Position numbers and translations under genes: made by a program
From: Mycobacteroides abscessus ATCC 19977
GTDB lineage: Bacteria > Actinomycetota > Actinomycetes > Mycobacteriales > Mycobacteriaceae
DNA: 64,000 nucleotides
Assembly (NCBI RefSeq): GCF_000069185.1
Contig: NC_010397.1
Location: forward strand, 2,418,001 to 2,482,000
Direction: 5' to 3'
Notes under the pieces: generated by a model
Databases searched by the model: none
What the model saw: only the letters and a program-made list of their open reading frames with translations
Told to the model about the DNA's origin: nothing
Part shown: in pieces, positions 1-11,724 of the stretch
How positions within the stretch are numbered: the stretch's first letter is position 1
How the letters are laid out: each line of letters starts with the position of its first letter

Positions 1-1056
1 ATCCTCGATCTGGACCGCATCACCGCGGACGCCCTGGTCGATGCGCGTGTCAGCGCGGTGGTGAATGCCTCACCCTCGATCTCGGGCCGCTACCCGAATC
101 TGGGGCCGGAGGTGCTGGTCGCCAACGGCATCACCCTGATCGACAGCATCGGCCCCGAGGTCTTCAAAAAGGTCAAGGACGGCTCCACGGTCCGGGTGCA
201 CAACGGCGGCATCTACAACGGTGACCGCCGGCTCATCGCCGGCACTCCGCGCACCGACGCCGACGTGCACGATCTGATGACCGAAGCCAAAACCGGCCTG
301 GTGGCCCACCTGGAAGCCTTCTCCGGGAACACCATCGAGTTCATCCGCAGTGAGAGTCCGCTGCTCATCGACGGCATCGGCATTCCGGACGTGGACATCG
401 ATCTGCGCAATCGCCACGTAGTCGTCGTATCCGATGGTGTGGGTGCCGCGCACGATCTGAAAAACCTCAAGCCGTTCATCAAGGAGTACCAGCCGGTTCT
501 CATCGGTGTAGGCACAGGTGCGGACACCCTTCGCAAGGCCGGGTACCGGCCGCTCATCGTGGTGGGTGACCCATTGCTGATGAGTAACGACGTCCTGAAA
601 TCCGGTGCGCAGGTTGTCCTGCCCGCCGACGCCGACGGACACGCCGCCGGTCTGGAGCGTATCCAGGATCTGGGCGTCGGGGCGGTGACCTTCCCGGCCG
701 CCGGTTCCGCCGCGGATCTGGCGCTGCTGCTGGCGGACCACCACGGGGCATCGCTGATCGTCACGGTGGGGCACACGGCCTCCATCGAGGAGTTCTTCGA
801 CCGTGAACGTCAGCAGTCCAACCCCTCCACCTTCCTGACCCGGCTCAAGGTCGGCGCCAAGTTGGTCGATGCCAAAGCCGTTGCGACCCTGTACCGCAAC
901 CGATTCTCCGGTGGGGCAATCGCGCTACTGATCCTGGCGGTGCTGGTGGCAGTGATCACAATGCTGTGGGTCACCAGCGCGGGCGACAGCGCAGCCGAAT
1001 GGCTGCTCGCCTACTGGAACAGGATGACGGTGTGGGTGCAGAACCTGGTCAGCTGA
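1..1056 (+). CDS. steA: SteA-like cytokinetic ring protein, 5' truncated by window edge
   Basis: The reading frame is open from base 1, so the start lies upstream of the window; the GTG at 58 is internal. The visible part carries the conserved stretch ASPSISGRYPNLGPEVLVAN, a central Rossmann-like region (VVVVSDGVGAAHDLKN, then VVGDPLLMS) and one C-terminal membrane segment (about GGAIALLILAVLVAVITMLW) with a short tail. This matches SteA of actinobacteria (Rv1697 in M. tuberculosis), a membrane-anchored protein linked to cell separation and division-ring assembly. The copper-efflux gene mctB follows after 7 nt, the usual mycobacterial pairing, so they are probably co-transcribed. The N-terminal fifth or so is missing here, judging from the roughly 390-residue family length. 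Confidence 0.9.
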   Translation: MLDLDRITADALVDARVSAVVNASPSISGRYPNLGPEVLVANGITLIDSIGPEVFKKVKDGSTVRVHNGGIYNGDRRLIAGTPRTDADVHDLMTEAKTGLVAHLEAFSGNTIEFIRSESPLLIDGIGIPDVDIDLRNRHVVVVSDGVGAAHDLKNLKPFIKEYQPVLIGVGTGADTLRKAGYRPLIVVGDPLLMSNDVLKSGAQVVLPADADGHAAGLERIQDLGVGAVTFPAAGSAADLALLLADHHGASLIVTVGHTASIEEFFDRERQQSNPSTFLTRLKVGAKLVDAKAVATLYRNRFSGGAIALLILAVLVAVITMLWVTSAGDSAAEWLLAYWNRMTVWVQNLVS

Positions 1057-1063
1057 GGCACTC

Positions 1064-1996
1064 GTGATCACCCTGCGCCAGCACGCCATATCCCTTGCCG
1101 CGGTGTTTCTTGCCCTCGCGGTGGGCGTCATACTCGGTTCCGGACTGCTCAACGACACGCTGCTGTCAGGCCTGCGTGAGGACAAACGCAGCCAGCAGCG
1201 GCAGATCGAGGATCTGAATCAAGACAAGAACGCGTTGAATGAAAAACTCAACGCGGCAAGCAATTTCGATGCCACTATGGCTCCGCGCATGGTTAAGGAC
1301 GCACTCGCCGATCGCAAGGTCGTGCTGATCACCACCCCAGAGGCCGATCGCTCCGACGTGGACGGCATCGCTCAGTTGATCTCCACTGCGGGCGGCTCGG
1401 TATCGGGCCGGATCGGATTGACCGATCAGTTCACCGACGCCAATCAGGGCGAGCGGTTGCGCACCATCGTCAACTCGTCGATCCTGCCCGCGGGCACGCA
1501 ACTGCGCACCGATGCCGTGGACCAGGGATCGCAGGCGGGCGACTTGGTTGGCATCGTCCTGCAAATCCCGAGGGATCCCGCACCGCCGGTCACCGACGAA
1601 CAACGCAACACGGCGCTATCGGCGTTGCGTCAAAGCGGATTCATCACCTACACCGACGGACAGGTGGCGCCGGGGAACCTCGCCGTCGTCGTCACCGGCG
1701 GTGGTCTGCCCGACGATGCCGGGAACAAGGGCTCTACCGTGGCGCGATTCGCCGCCGCGCTCGATCGTCGCGGATCCGGCACCGTACTGACCGGACGCAG
1801 CGGTTCGGCCAACGGCATCGCGGCGATCTCGGTCACGCGGGCCGACAGCTCCCTGGCCTCGGCGGCCAGCACGGTTGACGACATCGAAATGGCCTCCGGC
1901 CGCATCACCACCGTGTTGGCGCTGCGCGAACAGTCCGACGGGCACTCGGGACGCTACGGGCTTGGCCCCGGAGCTACCTCCATCACCGTCCCCTAG
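1064..1996 (+). CDS. mctB: Copper transporter MctB
   Basis: A 310-residue protein with a short cytoplasmic start, one membrane segment (residues about 8-27, SLAAVFLALAVGVILGSGLL) and then a coiled-coil stretch (about 38-62, rich in K, Q, E, N and L). A periplasmic-side DUF3186 domain fills the rest. It corresponds to Rv1698/MctB, which keeps intracellular copper low and was earlier discussed as an outer-membrane channel. The GTG start at 1064 lies 7 nt after the steA stop, so the two are probably one operon. I see no obvious copper-binding cysteine cluster, which fits the family. The assignment rests on sequence resemblance and on its place between steA and pyrG. Confidence 0.92.
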   Translation: MITLRQHAISLAAVFLALAVGVILGSGLLNDTLLSGLREDKRSQQRQIEDLNQDKNALNEKLNAASNFDATMAPRMVKDALADRKVVLITTPEADRSDVDGIAQLISTAGGSVSGRIGLTDQFTDANQGERLRTIVNSSILPAGTQLRTDAVDQGSQAGDLVGIVLQIPRDPAPPVTDEQRNTALSALRQSGFITYTDGQVAPGNLAVVVTGGGLPDDAGNKGSTVARFAAALDRRGSGTVLTGRSGSANGIAAISVTRADSSLASAASTVDDIEMASGRITTVLALREQSDGHSGRYGLGPGATSITVP

Positions 1997-2057
1997 CGAG
2001 GGGATCTAGCCCACATCCCGCGGCGTGTTCGGCGCCGGTTGTCGGCGTATTTGTTAG

Positions 2058-4457
<2,400 letters not shown>

Positions 4458-4461
<4 letters not shown>

Positions 4462-5405
4462 CGGCCGCGGTCGGGCTCCTTGACGGCGAGATCCAGTCCT
4501 ACCTGGATCATCTCGACGTGGAACGCGGCGTCGCCGCCAATACGCTGAGCTCCTACCGTCGGGACCTGCGCCGCTACCAGCAGCATCTCGCCGACCGCAA
4601 GATCGACCGGTTGGCCGAGGTCTGCGAAACCGATGTCAGCGATTTCGTGGTCACGCTGCGCCGGGGCGATCCGGCGAACGGAGTGCCCGAGCTGTCCGCG
4701 TCCTCGGCGGCCCGCGCATTGATCGCCGTGCGAGGGCTGCACCGGTTTGCCGCCATCGAGGGGCTGGCGCCCACGGATGTCGCCCGTGCGGTGAAACCGC
4801 CGACCCCCAACCGCCGGCTGCCGAAGAGCCTGACGGTCGAACAGGTGGAAGCACTGCTGAATGCCGCGGGTGGCGGCGGCTCGGACGGACCACTGGATCT
4901 GCGCAACCGTGCACTGCTGGAGCTGCTGTACTCGACCGGAGCACGCATCTCCGAGGCCGTGGGGCTGGACGTCGACGATGTGGATGTGCAGGCTCGTTCG
5001 GTGCTGCTGTGGGGCAAGGGCGGCAAGCAGCGCCTGGTGCCGGTGGGTCGGCCTGCCGTAGAGGCGCTGCAGGCATACCTGGTGCGTGGCCGTCCCGATC
5101 TGGCACGCCGGGGACGCGGCGGCGTCCCCGCCCTGTTTCTGAACTCCCGGGGCGGACGGCTTTCCCGCCAGAGCGCATGGCAGGTGCTGGCCGACGCCGC
5201 CGAACGGGCCAAGATCAGCGCGGCGGTTTCCCCGCACACCCTGCGACATTCCTTTGCGACACATCTGCTGGAGGGCGGCGCCGACGTTCGTGTTGTCCAG
5301 GAGTTACTCGGCCATGCGTCGGTGACAACGACCCAGATCTACACGTTGGTCACGGTCAGTGCGCTGCGCGAAGTATGGGCAGGTGCGCATCCCCGTGCCC
5401 GTTAG
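4458..5405 (+). CDS. xerD: Tyrosine recombinase XerD
   Basis: A 315-residue site-specific recombinase that resolves chromosome dimers at dif together with XerC. The N-terminal SAM-like core-binding domain covers about residues 8-95. The C-terminal catalytic domain shows the full catalytic set: Arg in [11 protein letters not shown], Lys in [16 protein letters not shown] (His and Arg), LLGH (His) and the nucleophile Tyr295 in TTQIYTLV. The GTG start at 4458 overlaps the Nudix stop by 4 nt. Its chromosomal place (Rv1701 position, next to parA-scpAB) and lack of mobile-element neighbours argue for the housekeeping XerD, not an island integrase. This matters because the tRNA-Pro island at 13.3-20.2 kb has no integrase of its own. 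Confidence 0.93.
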
Positions 5406-5482
5406 CAGTCGCCACATGCGCGGGTTGCCGCTACCGAAGGCCGCAACCCCACTAGACTTGCCCGAATGCCTTCGATGAGGCC

Positions 5483-5494
5483 CCCGCATGCGGG
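5483..5494. repeat. 12-bp perfect palindrome in the xerD-parA gap
   Basis: CCCGCATGCGGG lies about 50 nt upstream of the ParA start, in the 140-nt gap after xerD. It could be an operator half-site or a chance GC-rich palindrome. No second copy was noticed nearby, so no function is assigned. Confidence 0.3.
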
Positions 5495-5545
5495 AGCTAC
5501 CACCAGCGTGCGTGAAGAGGGCCGAATAGATGACCGGGAGGTGAC

Positions 5546-6427
5546 GTGACGGACGGCAGTCTCGACTCTGACTTCCCCGCCGACGACGGCGACCTTGATC
5601 TCACCGGCCGCCCCCCGAAAGACATCCCCGAGCCCAAGCCGCTGACCAGTCACGGGCCGGCCAAGGTGATCGCGATGTGCAACCAGAAGGGCGGCGTGGG
5701 GAAGACCACGTCGACCATCAATCTGGGCGCCGCGCTGGCCGGATACGGCCGCCGGGTGCTGCTCGTCGACCTCGATCCACAAGGTGCGCTATCGGCCGGT
5801 CTGGGCATCGCCCACCACGAGCTGGAAACCACTGTGCACAACCTGCTGGTGGAGCCCAGGGTGTCGGTGGACGACGTGCTGATGCGCACGCGCGTCGAGG
5901 GACTGGACCTGATCCCGAGCAATATCGACCTCTCCGCCGCCGAGATTCAGCTGGTCAACGAGGTGGGGCGCGAGCATTCACTGGCGCGGGCGCTGCACCC
6001 TGTGCTCGATCGCTACGACTACGTGCTCATCGACTGCCAGCCGTCGCTGGGACTGTTGACGGTGAACGCGCTGGCCTGCTCCGAGGGCGTCGTCATCCCG
6101 ATGGAATGTGCGTTCTTCTCGCTGCGCGGGCTGGCCCTGCTCACCGACACCGTGGCCAAGGTGCGCGACCGGCTCAACCCGAAACTGGCGGTGTCCGGAA
6201 TCGTCATCACCATGTTCGATGCCCGGACCCTGCACGCGCGTGAGGTGATGGCCCGGGTCATCGAGGTGTTCGGCGACCAGGTCTTCCACACCGTCATCAC
6301 TCGCACCGTCCGCTTCCCGGAGACCAGCGTGGCGGGGGAGCCGATCACCACGTGGGCACCGAAGTCTTCGGGTGCCCAGGCGTACATCTCGTTGGCTCGC
6401 GAGGTAATCGACCGGTTCGAAACGTGA
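5546..6427 (+). CDS. ParA/Soj-family chromosome-partitioning ATPase
   Basis: A 293-residue deviant-Walker ATPase. The Walker A loop KGGVGKTTSTINLG is at about residues 47-60, the LVDLDPQG switch follows, and DYVLIDCQPSLGLLTVNAL supplies the Walker B region. The first 35 residues are acidic and look disordered. It corresponds to Rv1708, next to scpAB, and is not the oriC-proximal ParA of mycobacteria. A strong ribosome site (GGGAGG) sits 5 nt before the GTG start. The stop overlaps the scpA start by 4 nt. The link to condensin genes suggests a role in chromosome organisation, but its own parS sites or partner are not evident here. Confidence 0.88.
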   Translation: MTDGSLDSDFPADDGDLDLTGRPPKDIPEPKPLTSHGPAKVIAMCNQKGGVGKTTSTINLGAALAGYGRRVLLVDLDPQGALSAGLGIAHHELETTVHNLLVEPRVSVDDVLMRTRVEGLDLIPSNIDLSAAEIQLVNEVGREHSLARALHPVLDRYDYVLIDCQPSLGLLTVNALACSEGVVIPMECAFFSLRGLALLTDTVAKVRDRLNPKLAVSGIVITMFDARTLHAREVMARVIEVFGDQVFHTVITRTVRFPETSVAGEPITTWAPKSSGAQAYISLAREVIDRFET

Positions 6428-7305
6428 CGGTCGGTTTGGACCAGGAACCGGACGTCGTCGAGACCGCCGCGGAACCCGCGGCGCCCGATGCCGCCACCGC
6501 GGCACCGGAGACCACGGACGCACATGGCTTCCGGATTCGGCTCACGAACTTCGAGGGGCCGTTCGACCTACTGCTACAACTCATTTCGCAGCATCGGCTT
6601 GATGTCACCGAAGTGGCGTTGCACCAGGTGACCGACGAATTCATCGCGTACACCAAGTCGCTGGGCGATACCTACAGCCTCGACGAGGTGACGGCCTTCC
6701 TGGTGGTGGCGGCCACATTGCTGGACCTGAAGGCGGCGCGGTTGCTGCCTTCCGGTCAGGTGGATAACGACGATGACCTGGCACTGCTGGAAATCCGCGA
6801 CCTGTTGTTCGCGCGGCTGTTGCAGTACCGGGCCTTCAAGCATGTGGCAGAGATGTTCGCCGAACTAGAGGCTGCCGCGCTGCGCTCATACCCGCGTGCG
6901 GTCTCGCTGGAGGAGCGCTTCAGCGACCTGCTCCCGCCGGTTCACCTGGGGCTCGACGGGGACCAGTTCGCCCAGCTCGCCGCCGGTGCCTTCACGCCGC
7001 GGCCGGTTCCCACGGTGGGGCTGAGCCACCTGCACATTCCGCGCGTATCGGTGCCAGAGCACGCCAAACGGATGGTCGAGCTGCTGGCCGAGCGCGGCGC
7101 CGGGCAATGGATGACCTTCACCGAGCTGGTGGCCGAATGCACGGCGCCGATCGAGATCGTGGCCCGCTTCCTGGGCGTGCTCGAGCTGTACCGCTCCAAG
7201 GCGGTATTATTCGAGCAATCCGAACCGCTTGGACCGCTCCAAGTTTCATGGACCGGTGAGCGCCCGGCGCAGGATGATCTAGAAAAGGCAGTGGACTACA
7301 CATGA
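6424..7305 (+). CDS. scpA: Segregation and condensation protein A
   Basis: The kleisin subunit of the bacterial SMC condensin, 293 residues. The conserved N-terminal FRIRLTNFEGPFDLLLQLIS region contacts the SMC head-neck, and the C-terminal winged helix (about residues 215-270) contacts the other head; ScpB binds the middle. I use the GTG at 6424, which overlaps the ParA stop, because residues read from the upstream in-frame codon at 6352 would be encoded inside parA and are not conserved. About 30 acidic, Ala-rich residues precede the conserved part. It forms an operon with scpB, whose start overlaps the scpA stop by 4 nt. Confidence 0.93.
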   Translation: MTVGLDQEPDVVETAAEPAAPDAATAAPETTDAHGFRIRLTNFEGPFDLLLQLISQHRLDVTEVALHQVTDEFIAYTKSLGDTYSLDEVTAFLVVAATLLDLKAARLLPSGQVDNDDDLALLEIRDLLFARLLQYRAFKHVAEMFAELEAAALRSYPRAVSLEERFSDLLPPVHLGLDGDQFAQLAAGAFTPRPVPTVGLSHLHIPRVSVPEHAKRMVELLAERGAGQWMTFTELVAECTAPIEIVARFLGVLELYRSKAVLFEQSEPLGPLQVSWTGERPAQDDLEKAVDYT

Positions 7306-8063
7306 GCGAGCAGACGACCGCTGTCGAGGGCACGGAGGAGTCCGCCGAGCCCGACGCCTCAGCGGAAGCCGCCCCCGCGGAGTCCCTGGAGGACGAAACG
7401 GGCGACGGTGAATTCGTTCCGATGGCCGAGGATGAACTCATCAGCACCCTCGAGGCGTTGCTGCTGGTCGTGGACACCCCGATCAGCGCGGCGGCCGTCG
7501 CTTCCGTCGTCGCTCAGCCATTGGACCGTGTAGCCGAAGCACTGCAACGGATTTCGGAAATCTTGACCGATCGCAGCAGTGGCATCGATCTGCGTGAGAC
7601 CGCCGACGGCTGGCGCATGTACACCCGCGCCCAGTACGCCCCCTACGTGGAGAAGCTGCTGCTCGATGGCGCACGCTCCAAGCTGACCCGGGCCGCGCTG
7701 GAGACCCTCGCGGTGGTGGCCTACCGGCAGCCGGTGACGAGATCGCGTGTCAGCGCTGTGCGCGGTGTGAACGTCGATGCCGTCATGCGGACCCTGCTGA
7801 TGCGGGGCCTGATCGCCGAGGCGGGCACCGACGACGAATCCGGTGCGGTGATGTTCCGCACCACCGAGCTGTTCCTCGAGCGGCTTGGGCTGACGTCGCT
7901 GTCCGACCTTCCCGATATCGCACCGCTGCTTCCCGATATCGATGTGATCGACGACCTATCCGAAAACCTCGGCGACGAGCCGCGGTTCGCGCGGCTCAAC
8001 CGGACAGCCGATAGCGGTGCTGGTTCTGGTGATGCTCCCGCTTTTACCGTTGATCAGGACTGA
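7302..8063 (+). CDS. scpB: Segregation and condensation protein B
   Basis: The 253-residue winged-helix partner that dimerises and binds ScpA in the SMC condensin. A disordered acidic leader (about residues 1-45) is followed by ELISTLEALLLVVDTPIS and then the two winged-helix domains. The hallmark ALETLAVVAYRQPVTRSRVS and RGVNVDAVMRTLLMRGLIAE stretches are present. The C-terminal tail after residue 200 is again acidic. ATG 7302 overlaps the scpA TGA, so translation is coupled. rluB starts 4 nt after its stop. The order scpA-scpB-rluB-cmk-der is widely conserved in actinobacteria, which supports the call. Confidence 0.94.
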   Translation: MSEQTTAVEGTEESAEPDASAEAAPAESLEDETGDGEFVPMAEDELISTLEALLLVVDTPISAAAVASVVAQPLDRVAEALQRISEILTDRSSGIDLRETADGWRMYTRAQYAPYVEKLLLDGARSKLTRAALETLAVVAYRQPVTRSRVSAVRGVNVDAVMRTLLMRGLIAEAGTDDESGAVMFRTTELFLERLGLTSLSDLPDIAPLLPDIDVIDDLSENLGDEPRFARLNRTADSGAGSGDAPAFTVDQD

Positions 8064-8067
8064 GACC

Positions 8068-8808
8068 ATGAGCGAAGAAGGCATTCGGCTCCAGAAGGTG
8101 TTGTCGCAAGCGGGTATTGCGTCACGCCGGGTTGCCGAAAGGATGATTTACGACGGTCGCGTCGAGGTGGACGGCGAGATTGTCACCGAGCAGGGCAGAC
8201 GAATCGACCCGGCTGTCAACGTGGTTCGCGTTGACGGTGCGCGTGTGATCATGAACACCGATCTGGTGTATCTGGCTCTCAACAAGCCCTTCGGCATGCT
8301 GTCGACCATGTCGGACGACCGTGGCCGCCCCTGCGTCGGCAAGCTGATCGAGGAACGGGTTCGGGGCAACCAGGGGGTGCGCAATGTCGGCCGTCTGGAT
8401 GCCGACACCGTCGGGCTGATCCTGCTCACCAACGACGGAGAGCTGACCCACCGGCTCATGCACCCGTCTTACGAGGTGCCTAAGACGTACATCGCGACCG
8501 TCGCCGGCACGATCCCGCGTGGCTTGGGGCGGCAGTTACGAGACGGCGTCGAGCTCGCCGACGGCCCGGCCAAGGTGGACGAGTTCAAGTTCCTGGGCAC
8601 CACGGACGGCCAGAGCATGGTGCAGCTGACGCTGCATGAGGGCCGCAATCGCATTGTGCGACGCATGATGGACGCTGCCGGGCACCCGGTAGTGGAATTG
8701 GTGCGCACCAAGATCGGCGATGTGACGCTGGGCAATCAGCGCCCCGGGAGCCTACGTGCCCTGGGCCGCGATGAGATCGGCTCGCTGTACAAGGCGGTAG
8801 GACTGTGA
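8068..8808 (+). CDS. rluB: Ribosomal large-subunit pseudouridine synthase B
   Basis: A 246-residue RsuA/RluB-type enzyme that modifies uridine in 23S rRNA. An N-terminal S4 RNA-binding domain ([20 protein letters not shown]) precedes the catalytic domain. That domain has the motif [20 protein letters not shown], whose first Asp is the catalytic nucleophile, and a late [15 protein letters not shown] motif. ATG 8068 is preferred over the upstream in-frame codon at 8017: it begins immediately before the S4 domain, and the earlier part lies inside scpB. Its stop overlaps the cmk start. The exact target uridine cannot be told from sequence, but genome position matches Rv1711. Confidence 0.92.
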   Translation: MSEEGIRLQKVLSQAGIASRRVAERMIYDGRVEVDGEIVTEQGRRIDPAVNVVRVDGARVIMNTDLVYLALNKPFGMLSTMSDDRGRPCVGKLIEERVRGNQGVRNVGRLDADTVGLILLTNDGELTHRLMHPSYEVPKTYIATVAGTIPRGLGRQLRDGVELADGPAKVDEFKFLGTTDGQSMVQLTLHEGRNRIVRRMMDAAGHPVVELVRTKIGDVTLGNQRPGSLRALGRDEIGSLYKAVGL

Positions 8809-9488
8809 CGCGCCTAGTGGTTGCCGTAGATGGCCCATCCGGTACCGGAAAGTCCTCCGTCGCAAAAGAATTGGCTCGTCAGCTAGGGGCCTCATATCTC
8901 GATACCGGTGCGATGTACCGGATCGTGACGCTCTGGGTGCTGCGTGCCGGTGTAGACCTCACCGACCCCGCGGCCATCGCCGCGGCAACCGATCAGGTGC
9001 CCATGTCCGTGAGTTCGGATCCCGATGCGCAGACGGCTCTGCTTGCGGGTGAAGATGTTTCGGTCCCAATCCGGGGTAATGAGGTGACCGGCGCGGTCTC
9101 CGCCGTGTCCGCGGTACCGGCCGTCCGTGAACGACTGGTGCGGCAGCAGCGCGAGCTGGCCGAGTCCAGTGGCGCCGTGGTGGTGGAGGGCCGTGATATC
9201 GGCACCGTGGTGCTGCCGGACGCCGACGTGAAGATCTATCTGACCGCATCGGCACAGGCGCGGGCGCAGCGCCGCAACGCGCAGAACGTCTCCGGTGGTG
9301 GCGACGACGAATATGAAAAGGTGCTTGCCGATGTGCAGCGCCGTGACCATCTGGATTCCACCCGGGCCGTCTCGCCGCTGCGCCCGGCCGAGGATGCTTT
9401 AGAGGTCGATACCAGCGATATGACACAGGAACAGGTCGTGGCCCACCTGCTGGACCTGGTGCGCACTAGGGCAGGGGCATCACGATGA
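8805..9488 (+). CDS. cmk: Cytidylate kinase
   Basis: Phosphorylates CMP and dCMP to the diphosphates with ATP in the cytoplasm. The 227-residue protein starts with [19 protein letters not shown], the P-loop. YLDTGAMYR follows and contacts the base, then [21 protein letters not shown], and a basic lid region ([12 protein letters not shown]). Length is standard for the bacterial family. GTG 8805 overlaps the rluB stop, and the cmk stop overlaps the ATG of der, so the three genes are probably translated as a coupled group. Together with pyrG nearby it supplies the CTP/dCTP branch. Confidence 0.95.
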   Translation: MTRLVVAVDGPSGTGKSSVAKELARQLGASYLDTGAMYRIVTLWVLRAGVDLTDPAAIAAATDQVPMSVSSDPDAQTALLAGEDVSVPIRGNEVTGAVSAVSAVPAVRERLVRQQRELAESSGAVVVEGRDIGTVVLPDADVKIYLTASAQARAQRRNAQNVSGGGDDEYEKVLADVQRRDHLDSTRAVSPLRPAEDALEVDTSDMTQEQVVAHLLDLVRTRAGASR

Positions 9489-10885
9489 CCGATGGCACGT
9501 GGGAAGACGAGAGTGAGTGGGAGCTCACCGAATTCGATGGAGATGAGGGACTCGACGAGCCGAGTGTTCCGCCGGCGGTGGTTGCGGTGGTGGGCCGGCC
9601 CAATGTCGGCAAGTCGACATTGGTGAACCGGATCATCGGCCGGCGTGAGGCCGTCGTCCAAGACATTCCCGGGGTGACCCGTGACCGCGTCTCCTATCCC
9701 GCCGAGTGGCTCGACAGACGTTTCACGGTCCAGGACACCGGCGGTTGGGAGGCCGACGCGACCGGCCTGCAACAGCTCGTCGCGGAACAGGCGCGCCACG
9801 CCATGGCCACCGCCGACCTGATCATCCTTGTCGTGGATGCCACGGTGGGTGCCACGTCTACCGACGAAGAGGCGGCCAAGCTGCTGCGTAGATCCGGGAA
9901 GCCGGTCTTCCTGGCGGCCAACAAGGTTGACAGTGACCGCGCGGAGGCCGACGCCGCGGTGCTGTGGTCGCTGGGATTGGGCGAGCCGATGCCGATCAGT
10001 GCCATGCACGGCCGCGGCGTGGCGGATCTGCTCGACCGCGTGGTCGCCGACCTGCCCGAGATCTCCGCGCGCGGGTCGGGGGAGGGCGGCCCGCGACGGG
10101 TGGCGCTGGTGGGAAAACCGAACGTGGGCAAGAGTTCCCTGTTGAACCGGCTCTCGGGTGATCAGCGGGCGGTGGTTCATGACACCGCGGGCACCACCGT
10201 CGACCCGGTGGATACGCTGATCGAACTCGGCGGCAAGACTTGGCGTTTCGTCGATACTGCCGGATTGCGCCGGAAGGTGGGGCAGGCCTCGGGACACGAG
10301 TACTACGCGTCGCTGCGCACCCACGGCGCCATCGAGGCGGCCGAGGTTGCCATCGTCCTGCTGGACGCGTCGCAGCCCATCACCGAACAGGACCAGCGAG
10401 TGCTGTCGATGGTGATCGAATCCGGACGTGCCTTGGTGCTCGCGTTCAACAAGTGGGATCTGGTCGATGAGGACCGTCGCGACCTCCTTGAACGTGAAGT
10501 AGACCTTCAGCTTGCGCAGCTCAATTGGGCACAACGCGTGAACATCTCAGCTAAAAGCGGACGAGCTGTCCAGAAGCTGGTGCCGGCGCTGGAGTCTGCG
10601 CTGGATTCCTGGGACAAGCGAATCTCCACCGGTCAGCTGAATACTTGGGTCAAGGAAGTAGTTGCCGCTACGCCGCCTCCGGTGCGTGGCGGGAAACAGC
10701 CGCGGGTGTTGTTCGCCACTCAGGCCACCTCGCGGCCGCCCACTTTTGTGTTGTTTACCACCGGTTTCCTTGAGGCCGGGTACCGACGATTCCTGGAACG
10801 CAGGTTGCGCGAGAGCTTCGGCTTTGACGGAACCCCCATCCGGATAAACGTTCGGGTTCGTGAAAAGCGAAGCGCCAAGCGCTAA
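9485..10885 (+). CDS. der: Ribosome-assembly GTPase Der (EngA)
   Basis: A 466-residue double GTPase needed for 50S ribosomal-subunit maturation. It contains two G domains in tandem: the first with [22 protein letters not shown] and NKVD, the second with [26 protein letters not shown] and NKWD. A C-terminal KH-like domain (about residues 380-460) packs between them and ends in a basic tail, VREKRSAKR. About 30 acidic residues precede the first P-loop, as in mycobacterial orthologues (Rv1713). It is the last gene of the left co-directional block. A gap of about 200 nt follows, and synteny with M. tuberculosis breaks here. Confidence 0.95.
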   Translation: MTDGTWEDESEWELTEFDGDEGLDEPSVPPAVVAVVGRPNVGKSTLVNRIIGRREAVVQDIPGVTRDRVSYPAEWLDRRFTVQDTGGWEADATGLQQLVAEQARHAMATADLIILVVDATVGATSTDEEAAKLLRRSGKPVFLAANKVDSDRAEADAAVLWSLGLGEPMPISAMHGRGVADLLDRVVADLPEISARGSGEGGPRRVALVGKPNVGKSSLLNRLSGDQRAVVHDTAGTTVDPVDTLIELGGKTWRFVDTAGLRRKVGQASGHEYYASLRTHGAIEAAEVAIVLLDASQPITEQDQRVLSMVIESGRALVLAFNKWDLVDEDRRDLLEREVDLQLAQLNWAQRVNISAKSGRAVQKLVPALESALDSWDKRISTGQLNTWVKEVVAATPPPVRGGKQPRVLFATQATSRPPTFVLFTTGFLEAGYRRFLERRLRESFGFDGTPIRINVRVREKRSAKR

Positions 10886-11086
10886 CTCATCGTGAGATGG
10901 CAACGGGCACAAGCTAAAAGACTGTATGCACATTGCCTTCTCAGGTTCCGTTTACCGAATATTCGCGCTCGCGTTGGGATCTACCCGATCCGAATCGCCC
11001 ACTTTTTCCGTTTGCCGACCTAGGCTGGTTTCACCGTCTACCATCCTGCGGCGGTATCAAAACCACCTACTGAAAGGCGCAACACA

Positions 11087-11653
11087 GTGGCGGACACACT
11101 CACCCAGGGCCAGAAGCTGGACTCGGGACAGAGCCTCACCTCGAACAACGGCGCGTACACCCTGACTTTGCAGGATGACGGCAACCTCGTGCTGACCGAG
11201 GGCGGCAGCCCGGTATGGGCCTCGGACACCAGCGGGCACTCCGCCGGCCGTGCAGAGGTGCAGAGCGACGGCAACTTCGTCGTGTACGACAACGGCGGCG
11301 GCGCACTGTGGAGCAGCAACACCGAGGGCCGTACCGACGTGAAGCTGGTTCTGCAGGACGACCGCAACCTGGTGCTGTACTCGGGCGCGGACTCCGTGTG
11401 GTCCTCGGGTACCCAGACCGACACCCCGGTTGCTCCGGCAGCTGAGTCCGTCGAGGTCGCTCCCGCGGCCGTGGAGGAGCCGGCTCCCGCGCCGGAGCCC
11501 CGCACCTACACCGTCGAGTCCGGTGACACCCTCTGGGCCATCGCTGAGCGCTTCTACGGCGACGGCAACCAGTACCAGAAGATCGCTGACGCCAGCGGCA
11601 TCGCCAACCCCGATCTGATTCAGCCGGGTCAGGTACTGACCATCCCGGAGTAG
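11087..11653 (+). CDS. Beta-prism II (bulb-type) lectin with C-terminal LysM domain
   Basis: A 188-residue protein with no visible signal peptide. Residues 1-110 hold three beta-prism repeats with mannose-site motifs: QDDGNLVLT (29-37), QSDGNFVVY (59-67) and QDDRNLVLY (90-98). The QxDxNxVxY consensus is complete in the second and third; the first has Thr for Tyr and may not bind. A Pro/Ala/Glu linker (113-137) leads to one LysM module (139-187, YTVESGDTLWAIAERFYGDG). A related mannose-binding lectin with this fold is known from M. smegmatis. LysM suggests peptidoglycan contact, but how an unsignalled protein would reach the wall is unclear. AAAGG about 9 nt upstream supports the GTG start. 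Confidence 0.88.
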   Translation: MADTLTQGQKLDSGQSLTSNNGAYTLTLQDDGNLVLTEGGSPVWASDTSGHSAGRAEVQSDGNFVVYDNGGGALWSSNTEGRTDVKLVLQDDRNLVLYSGADSVWSSGTQTDTPVAPAAESVEVAPAAVEEPAPAPEPRTYTVESGDTLWAIAERFYGDGNQYQKIADASGIANPDLIQPGQVLTIPE

Positions 11654-11724
11654 TCACACCGGCATAAGCAAGCAGTACTGCCTCATCGGCCCCGTCGGGT
11701 GACCCCCGCCGGGGCCGATGTCGC

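Noticed and set aside
9236..10534. 432-codon minus-strand open frame opposite der
   Set aside because: It lies wholly over cmk and der, has no family features and is typical of shadow frames in high-GC DNA.
10926..11165. 79-codon plus-strand frame between der and the lectin gene
   Set aside because: It runs into the lectin gene out of frame, has no motif and looks like promoter and leader DNA.
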